Below, piece by piece: positions 18,511-28,651 of a DNA stretch of 64,000 nucleotides; positions within the stretch are counted from its first letter, which is position 1; each line of letters begins with the position of its first letter. The position numbers and the translations under genes are program-made. This stretch comes from Rhodocyclales bacterium (GTDB lineage: Bacteria; Pseudomonadota; Gammaproteobacteria; Burkholderiales; Rhodocyclaceae): assembly GCA_028292505.1 (NCBI GenBank), contig JAQGMF010000027.1, positions 1 through 64,000 of the forward strand. The letters are read 5' to 3'. A model generated the notes under the pieces. It made no database searches. It saw only the letters and a program-made list of their open reading frames with translations, and was not told where the DNA came from.

Positions 18511-18834
18511 ATGAATATGCGCGATTCGAACATCAACCGAAAACTCAATCCTGAACAGTCCGGCAAGGCCGTGCTCGAACTGACTGTACGCAATCATCCA
18601 GGCGTCATGTCGCATGTCTGTGGTCTGTTTGCGCGACGCGCCTTCAATGTCGAAGGCATCTTGTGCATGCCGGTTGGCGATGGCGCGCAGAGCCGCATCT
18701 GGCTCCTGGTGCGTGAGGATGAACGCCTGCCGCAAATGATGAGTCAGGCCGGCAAGCTCGAAGACGTCCTCTCCGTGGCGCGGCATGGCGCGGACCATCG
18801 CGTCTTCGAAAAGCTGGAGGAGTTCTTCGGCTAG
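18511..18834 (+). CDS. ilvN: Acetolactate synthase small regulatory subunit
   Basis: 107 residues with a single ACT domain (about 17-90; [30 protein letters not shown]). Such short subunits accompany IlvB of AHAS I (E. coli IlvN is 96 residues), whereas IlvH subunits are about 160. It mediates valine feedback and stimulates the catalytic subunit. Its Shine-Dalgarno GGAGG lies in the end of ilvB. The stop codon TAG shares the palindrome CTAG (18831-18834) with the cydB stop on the other strand. Confidence 0.93.
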   Translation: MNMRDSNINRKLNPEQSGKAVLELTVRNHPGVMSHVCGLFARRAFNVEGILCMPVGDGAQSRIWLLVREDERLPQMMSQAGKLEDVLSVARHGADHRVFEKLEEFFG

Positions 18835-19841
18835 CCGTAGTGCAGTTTCGTCGCCTTGCCGCTGAAGGTTCTGTACGCGAATATCGTATAGGCGCCAATC
18901 ATCGGCACGGTGACTGCCACGCCGACGAGAATGAATTTTAGCGAAGCCGGTGCAGCAGCAGCCTGCCAGAGCGTGATGCGGTCCATGACGACGAAGGGAT
19001 AGATGCTGTAGGCCAGGCCGAAGAAGCCCATCATCATGATGTATGCCGAAAGCATGATCGGGATGTGACTGGCGTGGCTTGCTGAACGCTCACCTCGCAA
19101 GCAGAACGCGAGTTCGAACAGTGCGGCTACGGTGCTCAATGGAATCGGCAACAAGACAAAGAACGCTGGCAGCGTGAACCAGCGCTCGCGTACCGTCACA
19201 CTCACCCACGGCGTTGCCAGCGAAATGAGCAGCATGCCGACAGCAACGGCCGGCCATGCCATGCGCGCCCAGTGGAGCGCTTTGATCTGCAAGGCGCCTT
19301 CGGTTTTGAGAATCAGCCAGCTTGCGCCGAGCAGCACATAGGCCGCAGGCAGCGCCAATGCGACCAGCGCCGCGAAGACGAGGAACGCCGTGTCCGGCGC
19401 CAGTCCTGTGATGTAACGGCCAAGCATCCAACCCTGCGCCATCGACGCCAGAAGTGAGCCGCCGAAGAAGGCGTGGTTCCACAGCTGCTTGTGGTGCGCC
19501 TTGCCTTTGACGCGAAATTCGAAGGCGACGCCGCGCAGAATCAATCCGCAGAGCATGGCGGTCACCGGCAGGTAGAGGGCGGTCAGTACGACGCCATAGG
19601 CCTTCGGGAAAGCGATGAGAAGAATACCGACGCCCAGCACCAGCCAGGTTTCGTTGGCATCCCAGAAAGGCCCGATGGACGAGATCATCATGTCCTTTTC
19701 ATCATCGCTGGCACGCGGCAAAAGCAAGCCAACGCCGAGATCGTAGCCGTCGAGAATGACGTACACCAGCATGGCGAAGCCCATTAGGCTCATGAATATG
19801 ACAGGTAGGAAATGGTCGAGGGTCACGTGGTCGAACGTCAT
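18831..19841 (-). CDS. cydB: Cytochrome bd-type quinol oxidase subunit II
   Basis: 336-residue membrane protein with about eight or nine helices, beginning [24 protein letters not shown] and carrying the family segment [16 protein letters not shown] and [14 protein letters not shown]. It binds CydA in the inner membrane. Its ATG overlaps the cydA stop by four bases (ATGA). No CydX-like small frame follows: the gene ends four bases inside the convergent ilvN. Confidence 0.95.
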   Translation of the reverse strand: MTFDHVTLDHFLPVIFMSLMGFAMLVYVILDGYDLGVGLLLPRASDDEKDMMISSIGPFWDANETWLVLGVGILLIAFPKAYGVVLTALYLPVTAMLCGLILRGVAFEFRVKGKAHHKQLWNHAFFGGSLLASMAQGWMLGRYITGLAPDTAFLVFAALVALALPAAYVLLGASWLILKTEGALQIKALHWARMAWPAVAVGMLLISLATPWVSVTVRERWFTLPAFFVLLPIPLSTVAALFELAFCLRGERSASHASHIPIMLSAYIMMMGFFGLAYSIYPFVVMDRITLWQAAAAPASLKFILVGVAVTVPMIGAYTIFAYRTFSGKATKLHYG

Positions 19842-21199
19842 GTGCGAACCTCCAGGGTGCTGCCATCCGCACCAACCGCGCCAATCAGCGGGGCCTCGTC
19901 GGCGGCAGGTTTCTCGGCGAGATAGCGAATCACGCCAATGTAGGCAAGGATCAGGAATAGATAAATCGCAAGATAAGCCACCAGCGTCACGGCAACGTGC
20001 GAGGCCGGCACGCGCGCCTGGATTTCGGATATGCGCAGCAGCCCATAGACGATGAAAGGCTGACGGCCCACCTCGGTCACGTACCAGCCGGCGACTGTTG
20101 CCAGCCAGCCGGCAAAGCTCATCGCCGCGAAGAGGCGGAGCAGGGGCCGCGGCAGATCTTCCGGCGCAAGCTTGCGCAGCAGCCAGACCGCCAACCAGCT
20201 AGCAGCCAGCATCAACATCGCCGTGCCGACCATGATGCGAAATGCCCAGAACAAGGGTGCGACCGGCGGATGCGCATTGGGAAACTGATCGAGACCACGT
20301 ACCTCGCCGTGCAGGCTATGCGTGAGAATCAGACTGGAGCCGTCAGGAATACCAAATGCATATTTGTTGGTTTGCGCACGTTCATTCGGCATGGCGAAGA
20401 GCAGCAGCGGCACGTCGTGTTCGGTATGCCATATACCTTCGATTGCTGCGATTTTCTGCGGCTGATATTCCAGCGTATTCAAACCATGCAGATCGCCAAC
20501 GAAGATCTGAATTGGAATGATGATCGCAGCGGCCGTCACGGCAGTGCGAAAAACGCGGCCCGTCGACGCGTTGGCGCGCCGGCGCAATATTTGCCAGGCA
20601 CTTACGCCTGCCAGCAGAAAACAGACCGTCAGGCTGGATGCCAGAAGCATATGCACCAACCGGAACGGGAACGATGGATTGAAGATGATCTGCAACCATG
20701 AGCGAGCGTAGAACTCGCCATTGATGATTTCGTATCCCTGCGGCGTTTGCATCCACGAATTGAGCGCGAGAATCCAGAAGGCCGATATCGTCGTGCCGAT
20801 GGCCACCAGGAAAGTCGCGGCCAGATGCACGCGTTCCGAGACGCGGCTCTGCCCGAACAGCATGACACCCAGGAAAGATGCTTCGAGGAAGAAGGCCGTC
20901 AGTACTTCGTAACCCAGCAGCGGGCCGGCGATATTGCCGACGCGTTCCATGAAACCAGGCCAGTTGGTACCGAACTGAAAACTCATGGTCAGGCCCGAGA
21001 CCACACCGAGGCCGAAGGAGATGGCAAACACCTGCGTCCAGAAACGATAGGCCGTGAGCCAGGCGCTGTCCTTGGTTTTCAACCATCGCCAGCGAAACAG
21101 CAACAGTGCCCAGCCCAGCCCGATGGTGATCGCCGGGAACAGAATGTGGAAAGTCATGTTCGCGGCGAACTGCAGACGCGATAGAACGAGGGCATCCAT
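19838..21199 (-). CDS. cydA: Cytochrome bd-type quinol oxidase subunit I (short Q-loop)
   Basis: 453 residues. Reduces O2 to water with quinol electrons without pumping protons. N-terminal heme-ligand region RLQFAANMTFHILFPAITIGLG, quinol-site QPQKIAAIEG, and the conserved GWYVTEVGRQP block. The protein is shorter than the 522-residue E. coli CydA, placing it in the short Q-loop group that includes cyanide-insensitive CioA; cyanide behaviour is inference. Transcribed away from aroC; the 171-base gap must hold both promoters. Low-oxygen regulation is likely but no FNR site is clear. Confidence 0.94.
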   Translation of the reverse strand: MDALVLSRLQFAANMTFHILFPAITIGLGWALLLFRWRWLKTKDSAWLTAYRFWTQVFAISFGLGVVSGLTMSFQFGTNWPGFMERVGNIAGPLLGYEVLTAFFLEASFLGVMLFGQSRVSERVHLAATFLVAIGTTISAFWILALNSWMQTPQGYEIINGEFYARSWLQIIFNPSFPFRLVHMLLASSLTVCFLLAGVSAWQILRRRANASTGRVFRTAVTAAAIIIPIQIFVGDLHGLNTLEYQPQKIAAIEGIWHTEHDVPLLLFAMPNERAQTNKYAFGIPDGSSLILTHSLHGEVRGLDQFPNAHPPVAPLFWAFRIMVGTAMLMLAASWLAVWLLRKLAPEDLPRPLLRLFAAMSFAGWLATVAGWYVTEVGRQPFIVYGLLRISEIQARVPASHVAVTLVAYLAIYLFLILAYIGVIRYLAEKPAADEAPLIGAVGADGSTLEVRT

Positions 21200-21370
21200 G
21201 CTGGGTATCTCCGGCTGGTCATTTGTCGCGGGTCGTTCACATTAACCTGCGCAACCCGTCTCATGCAGCGCGTTGTGTTCCAGCAGCTTCCATACCCACG
21301 GCCGGCAGGCGCCGGAGAAGCTCACATCACGTGGTAAAATCAGCGATCAACCCGTCTGGAAAAGCTCCTC

Positions 21371-22504
21371 ATGTCCGGTAGCACAATCGGTACGCTCTTC
21401 ACCGTTACCTCTTTTGGCGAGTCGCACGGCGCGGCGATCGGCTGTGTCGTGGACGGCTGCCCGCCGGGACTGGCGCTGACCGAAGCCGATATCCAACTCG
21501 AACTGGATCGTCGCAAGCCCGGTACTTCGCGCCACGTGACACAACGTAAGGAGCCGGACGCCGTCGAGATTCTGTCCGGCGTGTTCGAAGGCAAAACGAC
21601 GGGCACGCCCATCGCGCTATTGATCCGCAACCAGGATCAGCGCAGCGGCGATTATTCCAAGATCATGAATACCTTCCGCCCTGGCCATGCCGACTATGCC
21701 TATGCGCACAAGTACGGCGTTCGAGATTATCGTGGTGGTGGCCGCTCTTCGGCGCGCGAAACCGCGGTGCGTGTCGCTGCTGGCGCAATCGCTAAAAAGT
21801 GGCTCAACGAGCGTTATGGCATTGTCATTCATGGCTGGATGAGTCAGCTCGGCGAAATCGGCATTCCGTTCGTGGCCTGGGAGCATGTTTCCGAAAACGC
21901 CTTCTTCGCGCCCAACGCCGACATCGTGCCGCAGCTCGAAGCGTATATGGACACCATCCGTGCCGAACGTGACTCCATCGGTGCGCGCATCGAGGTGATT
22001 GCCACGAACGTTCCGCCGGGCTGGGGCGAACCTGTCTATGACCGGTTGGATGCCGATATCGCGTTTGCCATGATGAGCATCAATGCCGTCAAGGGGGTCG
22101 AGATCGGTGACGGCTTCGCTACCGTAGCACAGCGCGGCAGCTATCACGGCGACGAACTCACGCCGGCCGGCTTCCTGTCGAATCATGCCGGCGGCATGCT
22201 GGGCGGTATTTCCACGGGGCAGGACATTCGCGTGGCAATCGCGATCAAACCGACTTCATCGATTCCGCAAGAGCGCCGCTCGGTCGACAAGAACAACGAG
22301 CCGGTCATGATGATGACAACCGGCCGCCACGACCCCTGCGTCGGCATTCGCGCCACGCCGATTGCTGAAGCGATGCTGGCGCTGGTGCTGATTGATCACG
22401 CCCTGCGTCAACGCGCCCAGAATGCCGACATCACACCCGATGCGCCGCGCATCGCCGGGCTTGCGCCGGACGGTCAACAGGACGTTCCTTCGCCGAAACG
22501 ATGA
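21371..22504 (+). CDS. aroC: Chorismate synthase
   Basis: 377 residues. FMN-dependent conversion of EPSP to chorismate, the branch point to Trp, Phe, Tyr and folate. Signatures: [20 protein letters not shown] near the N-terminus, [30 protein letters not shown], and [17 protein letters not shown] near the C-terminus. Length is normal for a bacterial monofunctional enzyme. GGAAAAG precedes the ATG; TAAAAT at 21335-21340 could be its -10 box but no matching -35 is clear. Confidence 0.97.
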   Translation: MSGSTIGTLFTVTSFGESHGAAIGCVVDGCPPGLALTEADIQLELDRRKPGTSRHVTQRKEPDAVEILSGVFEGKTTGTPIALLIRNQDQRSGDYSKIMNTFRPGHADYAYAHKYGVRDYRGGGRSSARETAVRVAAGAIAKKWLNERYGIVIHGWMSQLGEIGIPFVAWEHVSENAFFAPNADIVPQLEAYMDTIRAERDSIGARIEVIATNVPPGWGEPVYDRLDADIAFAMMSINAVKGVEIGDGFATVAQRGSYHGDELTPAGFLSNHAGGMLGGISTGQDIRVAIAIKPTSSIPQERRSVDKNNEPVMMMTTGRHDPCVGIRATPIAEAMLALVLIDHALRQRAQNADITPDAPRIAGLAPDGQQDVPSPKR

Positions 22505-22564
22505 TAGTGGTTTTATGCATTAAGAATTTTCGTCAACATCGGTCGCGTAAAAACTGTCAGTCAG

Positions 22565-23428
22565 ATGAATAAAGAAAATCGCTCTACCCGCATGTTGAAT
22601 CTGCTTGCCGGCCTGTTGCTCGTAGCCTTGACAAGTGGTTGCCAAACGATTCAAACGACGCAGCCTGGTGTAGTCGGCGTGACGCGCACGCAAACCATCA
22701 TGGGCAACCATGACGAAAGTGCACGCAGCATGAACCAGGAGTCAGCGCTGGCCTACACGACCACAATCCGGGATGCGCAGAAGAAAAGCCAGTTGAATCC
22801 GGAAAAGGCACAGACCGAACGGGTACGTCGCGTTGCCAACCGGCTCATTCCGCAGGTGGTGGTTTTCCGTCCGGATGCGCGGGACTGGCCGTGGGAAGTG
22901 AACGTGATCGACAGCAAGGAGATCAACGCCTGGTGCATGCCCGGCGGCAAGATCGCTGTCTTTACTGGTTTGCTCGACCAGCTCAAGCTCACCGACGATG
23001 AGCTGGCGGCGGTGATCGGCCACGAGATGTCGCACGCCTTGCGCGAGCATGCGCTGGAACGCAAACCCAAAGTGCTGGCGGCACAAGTTGGAACCATCGG
23101 TCTGCAAATTGGTGGCGCGGCGCTCGGTTACGACGTTCCGCCCGAACTTGCCAATTCGGTTTCGATGGCGGCGCTGGCATTGCCCAATTCGCGCGAGCAG
23201 GAAAGCGAAGCAGATCGCATGGGCCTGGAGCTGGCGGCACGTGCCGGTTTCGATCCGCGCGCTGCCGTAACCCTCTGGCAAAAGATGGGGCAGGTCGGTG
23301 GCAGCGAGCCGCCCAAGATTCTCTCTTCGCATCCGCCTAGCGCGGAACGCCAAGCGGAATTGCGCACGACCAGCCAGCTCGTCATGCCGTTGTACGAAGA
23401 AGCCCGTAAAGGCAGTGTCGGCAAGTGA
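22565..23428 (+). CDS. M48-family metalloprotease, lipoprotein
   Basis: 287 residues. N-terminal signal with a possible lipobox (LLVALTSGC, Thr at -3 rather than the usual Leu), zinc motif HEMSH (VIGHEMSHALREH) and downstream glutamate region SREQESEADRMG typical of M48. It resembles E. coli LoiP/BepA-type envelope quality-control proteases, but lacks a TPR domain. Expected to be periplasmic, anchored to a membrane. Starts 60 bases after aroC; same strand, possibly co-transcribed. An alternative start is the Met 27 bases further in. Confidence 0.88.
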   Translation: MNKENRSTRMLNLLAGLLLVALTSGCQTIQTTQPGVVGVTRTQTIMGNHDESARSMNQESALAYTTTIRDAQKKSQLNPEKAQTERVRRVANRLIPQVVVFRPDARDWPWEVNVIDSKEINAWCMPGGKIAVFTGLLDQLKLTDDELAAVIGHEMSHALREHALERKPKVLAAQVGTIGLQIGGAALGYDVPPELANSVSMAALALPNSREQESEADRMGLELAARAGFDPRAAVTLWQKMGQVGGSEPPKILSSHPPSAERQAELRTTSQLVMPLYEEARKGSVGK

Positions 23429-23497
23429 TGCTGCCGTCAATTCGACGGCGCCGCCTGTGAGATAATCGCTGCCATCGCCAACGCGGAATCCATCGCC

Positions 23498-23797
23498 ATG
23501 CGCTCGCTGCGAAAATTTTTCACGGAAGTGCTGCGCAAACGTCCGATGTTGGCGTTCGTGCTGATGGGTCTGAGCTTCGTGCTATTTGGGCTGACGTCGC
23601 TGAACCTGATCTATCTGTTCAAGGCAAATATCAACCTGTTTCTCGATTACGGCTGGATGGTCGTTCGCGACGGCGCGCTGCGGCAATTGTTTGAATTGCT
23701 GGCCTATGGTTATCTCAGCCTGGTGTTCTATGTTGTCTTCAAATGCTGCGAGCACCAGCTGGTGCACTACTTCACTCACCCCGAAGAACGTGAATAG
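23498..23797 (+). CDS. Small two-helix membrane protein, unknown function
   Basis: 99 residues. Basic N-terminus (MRSLRKFFTEVLRKR), then two hydrophobic segments (about 18-41 and 62-83) and a short tail with CCEHQLVHYFTHPEERE. I do not recognise a family. It is probably an inner-membrane protein with both ends in the cytoplasm. It lies 69 bases after the M48 gene on the same strand; codon use looks like that of neighbouring real genes. Confidence 0.65.
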   Translation: MRSLRKFFTEVLRKRPMLAFVLMGLSFVLFGLTSLNLIYLFKANINLFLDYGWMVVRDGALRQLFELLAYGYLSLVFYVVFKCCEHQLVHYFTHPEERE

Positions 23798-23866
23798 GTC
23801 GTAGATTTGCCTTTTCGCAGCGTGCATGCTGCGCTAAAGTTCGCACTGAAGCTTTACAGCAACAAA

Positions 23867-23980
23867 ATGATGATCATGGACGAACACATCGCCAGGCAAT
23901 ACAAAACCATCGCCGCAATGGCCGATGGGGTTGCCACGTCCACGATCCTCAGCACCAAAACAAAAACCGTTACCGGATAG
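23867..23980 (+). CDS. Possible 37-residue small protein
   Basis: A short frame MMIMDEHIARQYKTIAAMAD... rich in Thr, Ala and Lys in the 274-base gap before asd. No clear Shine-Dalgarno. Nothing recognisable; listed because the gap contains nothing else and the frame begins with a cluster of Met codons. It may be chance. Confidence 0.2.
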   Translation: MMIMDEHIARQYKTIAAMADGVATSTILSTKTKTVTG

Positions 23981-24071
23981 TTGCGCCTGCGTCACCGCTT
24001 GAGTTCTCGCCAGCGGCGAGGCAGGCGGATCGAATCACCCGGGCGGGAACTTTCAATCAAAGGAAATGTAA

Positions 24072-25205
24072 GTGAGTGCACTGCGAGTAGGTTTTGTAGG
24101 CTGGCGCGGTATGGTCGGCTCCGTTCTGATGCAACGCATGCGTGAAGAGAACGATTTCGTTCACATCGAGCCTGTCTTCTTCACGACTTCCAATGTCGGC
24201 GGCAAGGGTCCCGACATCGCTACAGGGGTGCCTGTGCTCAAGGATGCCAAGTCCATCGACGATCTGCGCCAGATGGATGTGGTGCTGACCTGCCAGGGCG
24301 GCGACTATACCAACGACATATTCCCGCAACTGCGCGTGGCGGGCTGGAACGGCTACTGGATCGATGCAGCGTCTTCGCTGCGCATGAAGGACGACGCCAT
24401 CATCGTACTCGACCCGGTGAATCGCACGGTGATCCAGGATGGCCTGTCGCGCGGCATCAAGAACTATATCGGCGGCAACTGTACGGTCAGTTTAATGCTG
24501 ATGGCATTGGGCGGTCTGTTCGAGAACGACCTCATCGAGTGGGTAACCTCGATGACCTATCAAGCAGCCTCCGGCGCTGGCGCGCAGAATATGCGCGAGC
24601 TGATCGCGCAGATGGGGCGCATTCACGGCTCGGTGGCCGATCTGCTGGCCGATCCCGCGTCGGCGATTCTCGATATCGACCGTAAGGTCGCCGAGACGAT
24701 TCGCAGTGAGGATTTTCCGACGAGAAATTTCCGTGATACCGCGCTTGCCGGCAGCCTGATCCCGTGGATCGATGTGCCCTACGAACAGGGCCAGAGCAAG
24801 GAAGAGTGGAAGGGCGGCGCGGAGTGCAACAAGATTCTTGGCAAGCCGGCTTTCCGCACGCCAGGCAGCGTACCGATCGACGGCTTGTGCGTGCGTGTCG
24901 GTGCAATGCGTTGTCATAGTCAGGCGATGACTATCAAGCTCCGCCGCGATGTGCCGTTGGATGAGGTGTCCGACATCATCGGTCAAGCCAATGACTGGGT
25001 GCGCGTCGTGCCGAATGACAGGGAGCGCTCGGAGCGCGAATTGACGCCCGCTGCCGTGACCGGCCATCTGCACGTACCCGTCGGTCGGCTGCGCAAACTG
25101 GCGATGGGCGGTGAATATCTGACAGCATTCACCGTCGGTGACCAGTTGCTTTGGGGCGCCGCCGAACCGCTGCGACGCATGCTACGCATATTGATTGAAC
25201 GTTGA
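24072..25205 (+). CDS. asd: Aspartate-semialdehyde dehydrogenase
   Basis: 377 residues. Reduces aspartyl phosphate to the semialdehyde for Lys, Met, Thr, Ile and diaminopimelate. N-terminal NADP motif [18 protein letters not shown]; catalytic C137 in [15 protein letters not shown]; substrate region [11 protein letters not shown]. This is the long gammaproteobacterial-type Asd. GTG start: the preceding AAAGGAAATGTAA places the Shine-Dalgarno correctly, and the ATG there runs straight into a stop. In many Burkholderiales asd follows leuB; here leuCDB lies 20 kb away. Confidence 0.96.
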   Translation: MSALRVGFVGWRGMVGSVLMQRMREENDFVHIEPVFFTTSNVGGKGPDIATGVPVLKDAKSIDDLRQMDVVLTCQGGDYTNDIFPQLRVAGWNGYWIDAASSLRMKDDAIIVLDPVNRTVIQDGLSRGIKNYIGGNCTVSLMLMALGGLFENDLIEWVTSMTYQAASGAGAQNMRELIAQMGRIHGSVADLLADPASAILDIDRKVAETIRSEDFPTRNFRDTALAGSLIPWIDVPYEQGQSKEEWKGGAECNKILGKPAFRTPGSVPIDGLCVRVGAMRCHSQAMTIKLRRDVPLDEVSDIIGQANDWVRVVPNDRERSERELTPAAVTGHLHVPVGRLRKLAMGGEYLTAFTVGDQLLWGAAEPLRRMLRILIER

Positions 25206-25217
25206 TGTGACTATTGA

Positions 25218-25247
25218 TGGCGGGGACACGACGTACCGCCAGGTTTT
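25218..25247 (+). terminator. Possible weak terminator after asd
   Basis: TGGCGG (25218-25223) and CCGCCA (25236-25241) flank a 12-base loop and are followed by GGTTTTT. The short stem makes this uncertain. Confidence 0.35.
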
Positions 25248-25338
25248 TCCATGACAAGTTCTTTTTTGCGCAAAAACAACAATAGAAGGGCTAAGTCAGC
25301 TGTATTCAGGTAATGGATGAGCTTGCAGCGATAACTCA

Positions 25339-25366
25339 TTGATGTTATTTTGAACTTTACTATAAC
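25339..25366 (+). promoter_or_regulatory. Candidate sigma-70 promoter of fimV
   Basis: TTGATG (25339-25344), a 16-base spacer and TATAAC (25361-25366) lie 43 bases before the fimV ATG in an A/T-rich stretch that contrasts with the surrounding sequence. Confidence 0.45.
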
Positions 25367-25408
25367 CACCACTCCGGCCGCCTTTTGGGCAATGCCGCAC
25401 GAAGCGTT

Positions 25409-28400
25409 ATGAAAAAATCGTTCCTTCGCAGCACCCCTTTGGCAGCTTTGATCGCAGCAATGCTGGCGTCAATCCCCAGCGGCGCAGGTGCGGCTGGGCT
25501 AGGGCGAATCAACGTTTTCAGCTCCTTGGGGCAACCCCTGAGGGCGGAGGTGGAAATCGCCGCGACACCTGACGAGTTGGAGGCGATGTCGGCGAAAGTC
25601 GCCACGCCCGAAGCGCACGCCAAAGCAAATATCGAATATGCAGGTGAGCTGACGGCGGTGCACATGAACATCGAACGTCGCGCCAGCGGGGGGGCGGTTG
25701 TAAAAATATCTTCCGACCGCGCTTTCAACGAACCCTTCGTCGATATGCTGGTGGAATTGAACTGGGGTGGTGGCCGTATTCTGCGTGAATACACCTTCCT
25801 GCTGGATCCCGCCGAAACGGCAGCCACGAAGCCGCTGCCACAAGTCACCGAGCCTGCTGTGCGCTCACAAGCGGCGCCCGCAGCACCAACGCAATCACAA
25901 GCGCAATCTTCTTCAGCCGAAGCCAAGCCTCGTGCTGAAACTGCCCCGGTAACGCGGGCAAGCCGTAGCAGGAAGTCTGCACCGACGGAAAAGACTGCGG
26001 CAGCTCCGACACCTACGCCGGCAGCGGAAAAGTCGGGCGATTACACCGTGCAAAAGGGGGATACGGCGTCATCGATTGCCGAACAACTCAAACCGGTTGA
26101 AGTAACGCGTGACCAGATGATGGCCGCGCTGTACCAGAACAATCAATCGTCATTCGGCGGCGGCAATATCAATCGTCTGCGTACCGGCCAGGTCCTTAAA
26201 GTCCCCACACCCGGAGACGTTGCCAAGATCGACAAGGCCGAAGCCCGGCAGATCATTGTCAAGGCGTCTAGCTTCGAGGCGCTGAAACAGGAAGTCGGCG
26301 CGGCCGTGGCGAAGGGCCCGGCCAAGCAAACAAGTGCTTCACAAGAAGGCAGCGGCAAGGTCGCGGCCAAGGTCGAAGAAAAAGCCCCTGCGGCCGCACA
26401 GACCAAAGATCAGCTGAAAATCAGCAAGGCTCCCGGCGATAAAGCAGGGGCTGCCGCAGATGGCGGCAAGGCAGCTGGCCGCATCCAGGCGCTGGAAGAA
26501 GAGGTTGCCTCGCGCGACAAGGCGCTCAAGGAAGCCAAATCGCGCACAGCCGATCTTGAGCGCAACGTCAAGGAACTCGAAAAGCTGGTGCAGATGAAGA
26601 GCCAGAATCTGGCCGATCTGCAGAAACAGGCCGCTGCCGCGGAAGCGCAAGCCAAACTGGCAGCGAAATCGGCTGATACCAAACAAAGCAAGGCTGCTGC
26701 TGCCGCTGCCGAGAAGGCCGCAGCGGCGGAACAAGCGAAGGCCGAGAAAGCCGCCGTCGCAGAAAAGGCTGCTGCCGAGAAAGCAGCTGCTATTGCAAAA
26801 GCCGCAGAAGAAAAAGCCGCAGCTGAACAAGCGGCCAAGGAGAAAGCTGCCGCCGAACAGGCCGCCAAGGACAAGGCTGCTGCCGAAGCCGCAGCAGCAC
26901 AATCTGCGGCTGCCGCGGCTGCTGCCTCTTCTGCTGCCGCAGCTTCAGCCGCCGCCGCAGCGTCTGCTCCAGTCGCACCTGTGGTGGCCTCGGCCCCTGT
27001 GGCAGTTCCTGTGCAGCAATCCGCACCACCTGTCGTTGCCCCCGCGCCTGTTGTCGTTCCGCCCGTCGTGGAGGAAGACAGCAGCATATTCACCAATCCG
27101 CTGACCTTGGCTGCATTGGGTCTTGCTGCACTCGGCGCCGGTTATGTAGTGGTGCGCAATCGTCGGCGCAATAGCGCGGGCAACGGCATGACTTCGATGA
27201 GCGAAGTTTCGACCAGCCCGAATTCCGTGTTCGGCAATGCAGGCGGTCAAACGGTCGATACCGGCACCAGCGTACTGCATACCGATTTCAGTCAATCGGG
27301 TCTGTCGGCTATCGACACGGATGAAGGTGTCGATCCCGTAGCTGAAGCCGACGTCTACATGGCTTATGGTCGCGACGCGCAGGCCGAGGAAATTCTTCTC
27401 GATGCGCTCAAGAATGACCCGAGCCGCATCGCCATTTACCTGAAGCTGTTGGAAATCTACGCACAGCGTCGTAGCGTCAAACAGTTCGAGAACATTGCTA
27501 CCGATTTGTTCACACAGACCGGCGGTGCAGGCGACGATTGGGCCAAGGCAGCTGCCTTGGGTGCGCGCCTCGATCCGGGCAATCCTTTGTATGGCGCTGG
27601 CAATACCACTGTCATACTGCCACCAGAGACGTCGCCGAGCGCGTCCGCCCCCGCGGCTCCAGTAGTCACCGAGATTCCAGTCGTCCCACCACCCTTGCCG
27701 GTGCCCGAAGTAGCGGCACCCGCCGGCGTGAGCTTTGGCACCAATAACGTGTCACAGATGCGTGCCACCTGGACCGTGCCCGGTGAGATCGGTCAATTCA
27801 CCGGTTCGGGTGATGGCCCGGTGATGGCGCCCGAAACCCCCGAAGAAATGGTGACGACTTCGCCGGAGCCCCTGAATCTCGACTTCAATCTCGATCTGGA
27901 ATTGCCGGAAGGCGACGAGCCAGAAACGAGAATGGAGGCGCGCGATCAGTACGACGATCTACCGCTGCCGGTGGATCCAATATCGGTTCCTCCCGCGATG
28001 AATTCCAGCGCGCCACTGGAATTCGATCTTGATGTCGAACCGGCACATGCCGTCGCACCTCAGCATCTCGCAGCCGAAGCGGCCGTCGACAATGCCATGC
28101 AGGTGCTCAGCGAAACAGATTCGGAAATGGGCATTGAGCGCTCGCTCGAACACAGTTCGCTATCGGTGGTCGATCTGGAAAAGACGAATTTCGAAAGCAG
28201 CCTTCTCGATTTCGATTTCGAGTTGGGTGAGGACACCAATGTCTCGCGTAGCAGCATGGATTTGTCAGACGTCAGCTTGCAAACCGATGCCGGTTTCAAC
28301 CACGCGCCAGCGTCAGCCCGTCATCAGTCTGAATTTGTCGACACTTCCGCCGCTGCGCAACCGGCAGTAGGAACCATCGACGTCCATGACGAAGTCAGTA

Positions 28401-28537
28401 CCAAGCTCGAACTGGCGCGTGCTTACGAGGAAATGGGTGATATCGAAGGGGCGCGCGAACTGCTCGAAGAAGTCATGGCTGACGGTGCCCAGCAGCAGAA
28501 AGAAATGGCACAGACCATCCTCACGCGGATAGCCTGA
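25409..28537 (+). CDS. fimV: FimV-type polar peptidoglycan-binding protein
   Basis: 1042 residues. Signal peptide (about 1-29), FimV N-terminal domain (GLGRINVFSSLGQPLRAEVE...), LysM peptidoglycan-binding module (about 211-266; DYTVQKGDTASSIAEQL), long Ala/Lys/Glu coiled-coil region (roughly 360-540), one membrane helix (about 563-583), acidic cytoplasmic region and the C-terminal FimV motif (about 990-1040; TKLELARAYEEMGDIEGARELLEEV). In Pseudomonas FimV organises the cell pole, type IV pili and twitching. The ATG at 25409 gives a proper signal peptide; an in-frame TTG eight codons earlier does not improve it. It stands alone between a promoter and a terminator. Confidence 0.93.
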   Translation: MKKSFLRSTPLAALIAAMLASIPSGAGAAGLGRINVFSSLGQPLRAEVEIAATPDELEAMSAKVATPEAHAKANIEYAGELTAVHMNIERRASGGAVVKISSDRAFNEPFVDMLVELNWGGGRILREYTFLLDPAETAATKPLPQVTEPAVRSQAAPAAPTQSQAQSSSAEAKPRAETAPVTRASRSRKSAPTEKTAAAPTPTPAAEKSGDYTVQKGDTASSIAEQLKPVEVTRDQMMAALYQNNQSSFGGGNINRLRTGQVLKVPTPGDVAKIDKAEARQIIVKASSFEALKQEVGAAVAKGPAKQTSASQEGSGKVAAKVEEKAPAAAQTKDQLKISKAPGDKAGAAADGGKAAGRIQALEEEVASRDKALKEAKSRTADLERNVKELEKLVQMKSQNLADLQKQAAAAEAQAKLAAKSADTKQSKAAAAAAEKAAAAEQAKAEKAAVAEKAAAEKAAAIAKAAEEKAAAEQAAKEKAAAEQAAKDKAAAEAAAAQSAAAAAAASSAAAASAAAAASAPVAPVVASAPVAVPVQQSAPPVVAPAPVVVPPVVEEDSSIFTNPLTLAALGLAALGAGYVVVRNRRRNSAGNGMTSMSEVSTSPNSVFGNAGGQTVDTGTSVLHTDFSQSGLSAIDTDEGVDPVAEADVYMAYGRDAQAEEILLDALKNDPSRIAIYLKLLEIYAQRRSVKQFENIATDLFTQTGGAGDDWAKAAALGARLDPGNPLYGAGNTTVILPPETSPSASAPAAPVVTEIPVVPPPLPVPEVAAPAGVSFGTNNVSQMRATWTVPGEIGQFTGSGDGPVMAPETPEEMVTTSPEPLNLDFNLDLELPEGDEPETRMEARDQYDDLPLPVDPISVPPAMNSSAPLEFDLDVEPAHAVAPQHLAAEAAVDNAMQVLSETDSEMGIERSLEHSSLSVVDLEKTNFESSLLDFDFELGEDTNVSRSSMDLSDVSLQTDAGFNHAPASARHQSEFVDTSAAAQPAVGTIDVHDEVSTKLELARAYEEMGDIEGARELLEEVMADGAQQQKEMAQTILTRIA

Positions 28538-28583
28538 AAGCCCTTAACCGATAGCGTCTCGTATGCTCTCTGAGTTTCATCCT

Positions 28584-28617
28584 CCGGCCGTCCCTGTGAC
28601 GGCCGGTTTGTTTTTTG
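28584..28617 (+). terminator. Intrinsic terminator after fimV
   Basis: Stem CCGGCCGTC (28584-28592) with GACGGCCGG (28598-28606), five-base loop, then TTTGTTTTTT. Confidence 0.88.
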
Positions 28618-28651
28618 ATCGTGCCTACAGAGCCCCCATGGCAGTACCCAT

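Noticed and set aside
16815-18593. 592-residue minus-strand frame opposite ilvB
   Set aside because: Antisense to ilvB and crosses into ilvN; His-rich without domains.
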